The notes under the pieces were generated by a model that did no database searches, was not told the origin of the DNA, and saw nothing but the letters and a program-made list of their open reading frames with translations. From positions 122,426-186,425 of the forward strand of contig JAIRVP010000004.1 of the NCBI GenBank assembly GCA_031253835.1: 64,000 bases of DNA. The letters are read 5' to 3'. The position numbers were made by a program, and so were the translations under genes. The DNA comes from Burkholderia sp. GTDB taxonomy: Bacteria; Pseudomonadota; Gammaproteobacteria; Burkholderiales; Burkholderiaceae. Of this stretch, positions 61,629 through 64,000 are shown piece after piece. Positions within the stretch are counted from its first letter, which is position 1. Each line of letters opens with the position of its first letter.

Positions 61629-63124
61629 TCGCGATGCGTGCCCGCCTGCGGCCCGCGGCGCTCGCCGCCGTCGTGGCGGCCGCCGCCCTCGCCGGCTGCA
61701 CGGTCGGCCCGGACTACCGGCGCCCGACCGTCGACACGCCGGCCACGTGGCGGCTCGATCCGGCCGATGCGTACTGGCATCCGGCCGCGCCGGCCCGCGC
61801 ACCGCTCGATCCCGCGTGGTGGACCGCGTTCGGCGATCCGCAACTCGACGCGCTGGAAACCGACGCGCTGCGCAACAACCAGAACCTGAAGGCCGTGGCC
61901 GCCCGCTACGACCAGGCGAAGGCGACGCTCGCATCGGTCGCGTCCGCGCAATATCCGGCGGTCGGCCTGACCGCGAGCGGCCAGCGCTTCAAGATCTCCG
62001 CCGACCGGCCGCAGACCAACTACGCGACGCAAAGCCTGTCGACCGTGCAGAACGACGTCCAGGTCGGCGCGGCCGTCAGCTACGAGCTCGACCTGTTCGG
62101 CCGCGTGCGGCGCAGCGTCGAATCCGCGCAGGCCACCACCGAGCAGGCGCGCGACGATTTCGCGAACGCGCGCCTCGTGCTGACCGCCGATCTCGCGTCG
62201 AGCTATTTCGCGCTGCGCGAGCTCGACAGCGAAATCGACGTCGTCAAGCGCTCGATCGACCTGCAGCAGAAGGCGCTCGACTACGTGAGCGCGCGCCACG
62301 ACCTCGGCGCGGTGTCGGGCCTCGACCTGCTGCAGCAGCGCTCGCAGCTCGACGCGACGCGCACGCAGGCGCAGTTGCTGCTCCAGCAGCGCGCGCAGGT
62401 CGAAACGGCGATCGCGACGCTGGTCGGCACGCCGGCCCCCGGATTCTCGCTGCCGCCGCGCGTGGTGCCGATCAACGCGCCCGCGCTGCCGACCGGCATG
62501 CCGAGCGACCTGCTGCAGCGGCGCCCCGACGTCGCGTCGGCCGAGCGCGCGATGGCGGCCGCGAACGCGCAGATCGGCGTCGCGCGCGCCGCGTATTTCC
62601 CGCGCATCACGCTGTCGCCGGACATCGGCTGGGATGCGACGCGCTTCGCGGGCCTGTTCACCGTGCCGGCGCTGCTGTGGTCGGTCGGCGGGTCGCTCAG
62701 CCAGCCGCTGTTCGAAGGCGGCAGGCTGAAGGCCGGCGTCGATTTCGCGCAGGCCGGCTACGTCGCCGCGCAGGCCAGCTACCGGCAGACCGTGCTCACC
62801 GCGTTCCAGGAGGTGCAAAATGCGGTCACGGGCCTGTCGGTGCTGGCCGACGCCGCGCAGCAGGCTTCGGCGGCCGTCGACGACGCGCGCAAGCTCGTGT
62901 CGCTCGCGCAGGACCGCTACGCGGGCGGCCTGACGCCGTTCATCGACGTGCTGACGGCCCAGCAGCAATTGCTGACGAGCGAGCGCCAGGCCGTGCAGAT
63001 CCAGGGCCAGCGCGCGGCGCTCGTCGTGTTTCTCGCGAAGGCGCTCGGTGGCGGCTGGGATGGCGCCGCGCCGTCCGACGTCGCGGTGGCGGGCCCGCAG
63101 CGCACCGCGGGCGTCGGCCCTTAA
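61625..63124 (+). CDS. Outer-membrane efflux lipoprotein (NodT/OprM family)
   Basis: This 499-aa TolC-type channel has a lipoprotein signal ending in LAGC (Cys at 25) and the family start TVGPDYRRPTVDTPATW. Two repeat units follow, each with a long helical hairpin: DLFGRVRRSVESAQATTEQA in the first half and LFEGGRLKAGVDFAQAGY in the second. The GTG at 61625 overlaps the adaptor's TGA, with an alternative ATG at 61634. It completes the tripartite pump. An IS605-type element begins about 20 bp past its stop, so the operon's own terminator may have been displaced. Confidence 0.93.
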   Translation: MIAMRARLRPAALAAVVAAAALAGCTVGPDYRRPTVDTPATWRLDPADAYWHPAAPARAPLDPAWWTAFGDPQLDALETDALRNNQNLKAVAARYDQAKATLASVASAQYPAVGLTASGQRFKISADRPQTNYATQSLSTVQNDVQVGAAVSYELDLFGRVRRSVESAQATTEQARDDFANARLVLTADLASSYFALRELDSEIDVVKRSIDLQQKALDYVSARHDLGAVSGLDLLQQRSQLDATRTQAQLLLQQRAQVETAIATLVGTPAPGFSLPPRVVPINAPALPTGMPSDLLQRRPDVASAERAMAAANAQIGVARAAYFPRITLSPDIGWDATRFAGLFTVPALLWSVGGSLSQPLFEGGRLKAGVDFAQAGYVAAQASYRQTVLTAFQEVQNAVTGLSVLADAAQQASAAVDDARKLVSLAQDRYAGGLTPFIDVLTAQQQLLTSERQAVQIQGQRAALVVFLAKALGGGWDGAAPSDVAVAGPQRTAGVGP

Positions 63125-63145
63125 CCCGGTTACGCGGACAACGAA

Positions 63146-63300
63146 CTTGACGTCCTCGTCCGCCTAAAGGCGGAGGATTCCCACACCTGGCGATGCACGT
63201 CCGCATCGGAGAATGTTCAGCGCAGCGTTGATATCACGATCATGCACGACACCACATCCACTGCAGGCCCACTCTCTTACTCGCAGTCCCGCGATACCTT
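63146..63300 (-). ncRNA. Candidate omega RNA of TnpB, overlapping the tnpB 3' end
   Basis: In TnpB systems a reRNA/omega RNA is made from the 3' end of tnpB and the element's right end, and the flank just past the end acts as guide. The region here has the required hairpin (63159-63174) and ends near 63146. Its 5' limit is a guess. No experiment supports transcription. Confidence 0.4.
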
Positions 63301-64000
63301 TCGGCCGCGTCGTGCTGTCTTTCGATCCGCGCGACGAACAGGACTGGGTAGAACCGCTTTCGTTCACTTCCTCGAACGTGGATCCGTGCGCCATCGCCTT
63401 GTAACGGAGCGTGTTCCGGAAGGACGACCAGGATGCGTCGTAGATGCTCTTCGCCATCCTGGTTCTGGCGAGTTTCGCGGGCGACACGTTGCCGGCCGCG
63501 ATGTAATCGAATCGCCGCACCAGATCGAGCGCGAGCTTATGCTGGAAATCGGCACGGGCATTCGCCACCTTGGCATGCAGCTTCGCGATATGCCTTTTGT
63601 GCTTTCCCGCCCGTTGCGCTTTCGCCAGCTTCTCGGCCGCGCGTCGGCCGAACCGGTCGTTAGGCAGCTTCTCGCCGGTCGAAAGTGTGGCGAAGTCTTT
63701 CAGGCCGAGATCGACGCCAACACCGGATCGGATCGGGCGGGCCTGGGCATCGGGCATCTCGATCACGATGTTGAGAAACCAGTTGCCCCGCGCATCCTGC
63801 GCAAAGTTGGTTCCGTCCTTGATCTTGCCTTCGGGGAGCGGTCGGCTGTTGAACACGCGGAAGGTATTGCCGGCGAAACGAAACGCGTCGCCCTCGCGCT
63901 TCAGGTCACGGCCCTTCAGCGGCACCCAGCCCAGCGATTTCCTGCCGCGATATCGCAGGTAAGGGCGTCGATGCTGGCTGCGCGACTTCGCGTATTGTTC
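63164..64000 (-). CDS. tnpB: TnpB (OrfB) RNA-guided nuclease-like protein, 5' end outside the window
   Basis: At least 278 residues are present; the N-terminal part (start and most of the REC/WED region) is beyond 64000. The RuvC-I Asp is in GVDLGLKDFATLSTGEKL (codon 63710-63712) and the RuvC-III Asp in HDRDINAALNIL (about 63233-63235). The RuvC-II position, normally Glu in a hydrophobic-E-D/N context, reads YIAAGNVSPAKLAR, with Gly. The zinc finger reads CSSRG where CxxC is expected, while the second half CSGC is intact. This is therefore a diverged TnpB, perhaps with a moved catalytic Glu (FEEVNESGSTQ follows) or no nuclease activity. Confidence 0.88.
   Translation of the reverse strand, partial: EQYAKSRSQHRRPYLRYRGRKSLGWVPLKGRDLKREGDAFRFAGNTFRVFNSRPLPEGKIKDGTNFAQDARGNWFLNIVIEMPDAQARPIRSGVGVDLGLKDFATLSTGEKLPNDRFGRRAAEKLAKAQRAGKHKRHIAKLHAKVANARADFQHKLALDLVRRFDYIAAGNVSPAKLARTRMAKSIYDASWSSFRNTLRYKAMAHGSTFEEVNESGSTQSCSSRGSKDSTTRPKGIAGLRVREWACSGCGVVHDRDINAALNILRCGRASPGVGILRL

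Larger units (their letters stand above)
63125..64000 (-). mobile_element. IS605/IS1341-type insertion element, right end and most of tnpB
   Basis: The right end of an IS200/IS605-superfamily element lies 20 bp after the RND operon. It shows the subterminal hairpin TCCGCC-TAAA-GGCGGA (63159-63174), within which the tnpB stop codon falls, and a terminal GACGTCAAG-type end (about 63146). The left end and any tnpA lie beyond the window. Single-strand transposing elements of this group make no target-site duplication. Confidence 0.75.

Noticed and set aside
54432..61934. A 2500-codon open frame on the minus strand spanning the acyl-CoA synthetase and the antisense of the Crp/Fnr gene and RND operon.
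   Set aside because: Only the last 550 residues resemble a protein family; the rest is Arg/Asp/His-rich and exactly antisense to clear RND, adaptor and channel genes. It is open because of GC-rich third positions.
1..64000. tRNA, rRNA, riboswitch or CRISPR sequences.
   Set aside because: No cloverleaf with CCA-end context, no rRNA segments, no regularly spaced direct repeats and no known riboswitch core were seen.

Overview
The window reads as a stretch of a Burkholderia chromosome, most likely Burkholderia cepacia complex. The evidence is indirect: very high GC with G/C-biased third codon positions, a Gram-negative OmpC-type porin of the Burkholderia kind, a DUF4148 exported protein, and a dense mix of LysR/IclR/AraC/MarR regulators with catabolic and transport genes. 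There are no rRNA, tRNA or ribosomal protein genes and no essential core genes, which fits a secondary replicon. That placement is inference.

Layout. 61-4733: a DMT permease, an exported phosphoesterase, a diheme peroxidase, and a broken methyltransferase fragment. 4822-9356: an ABC importer operon ending in a FAD amine oxidase, with a divergent IclR regulator. 9452-16771: AtoE fatty-acid permease, CLC channel, cytosine deaminase, porin, DUF4148 protein and a LysR gene. 16976-23666: FUSC efflux protein, an exported 70-aa peptide, a DmpA-type peptidase with an amino-acid permease, a LuxR-type regulator and a small membrane protein. 23739-30386: a small orphan, P450 with AraC, a SnoaL-like protein, LysR, AEC and DMT transporters. 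30675-35157: COG4315 secreted protein, mmsA and the beta-alanine aminotransferase with a divergent LysR. 35176-37914: MFS, small membrane protein, MarR with a perfect 24-bp palindrome, cupin. 38017-40286: epoxide hydrolase and two gene remnants fused head to head. 40621-48286: GGDEF protein, two tandem MFS paralogues, an MBL-fold protein with a decayed zinc site, and a 549-aa regulator made of two IclR modules. 48518-54394: a 47-aa ORF with a strong promoter, Lrp/LysE pair, K+ channel, YqaA protein, and a chemoreceptor with a sigma-28-like promoter. 54432-57008: acyl-CoA synthetase with a Crp/Fnr regulator. 57195-63124: a complete RND efflux operon. 63125-64000: an IS605/IS1341-type element whose TnpB is cut by the window edge.

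The common pattern is a local regulator facing a one- to four-gene transport or catabolic operon. ATGA/GTGA start-stop overlaps mark tight coupling in the ABC, MFS/small-membrane-protein and RND operons. The most unusual items are the tandem-IclR regulator with its MBL/MFS operon, the TnpB with altered RuvC-II and zinc-finger residues, and the head-to-head truncated AraC/SDR pair. No CRISPR array, prophage or toxin cluster is visible.
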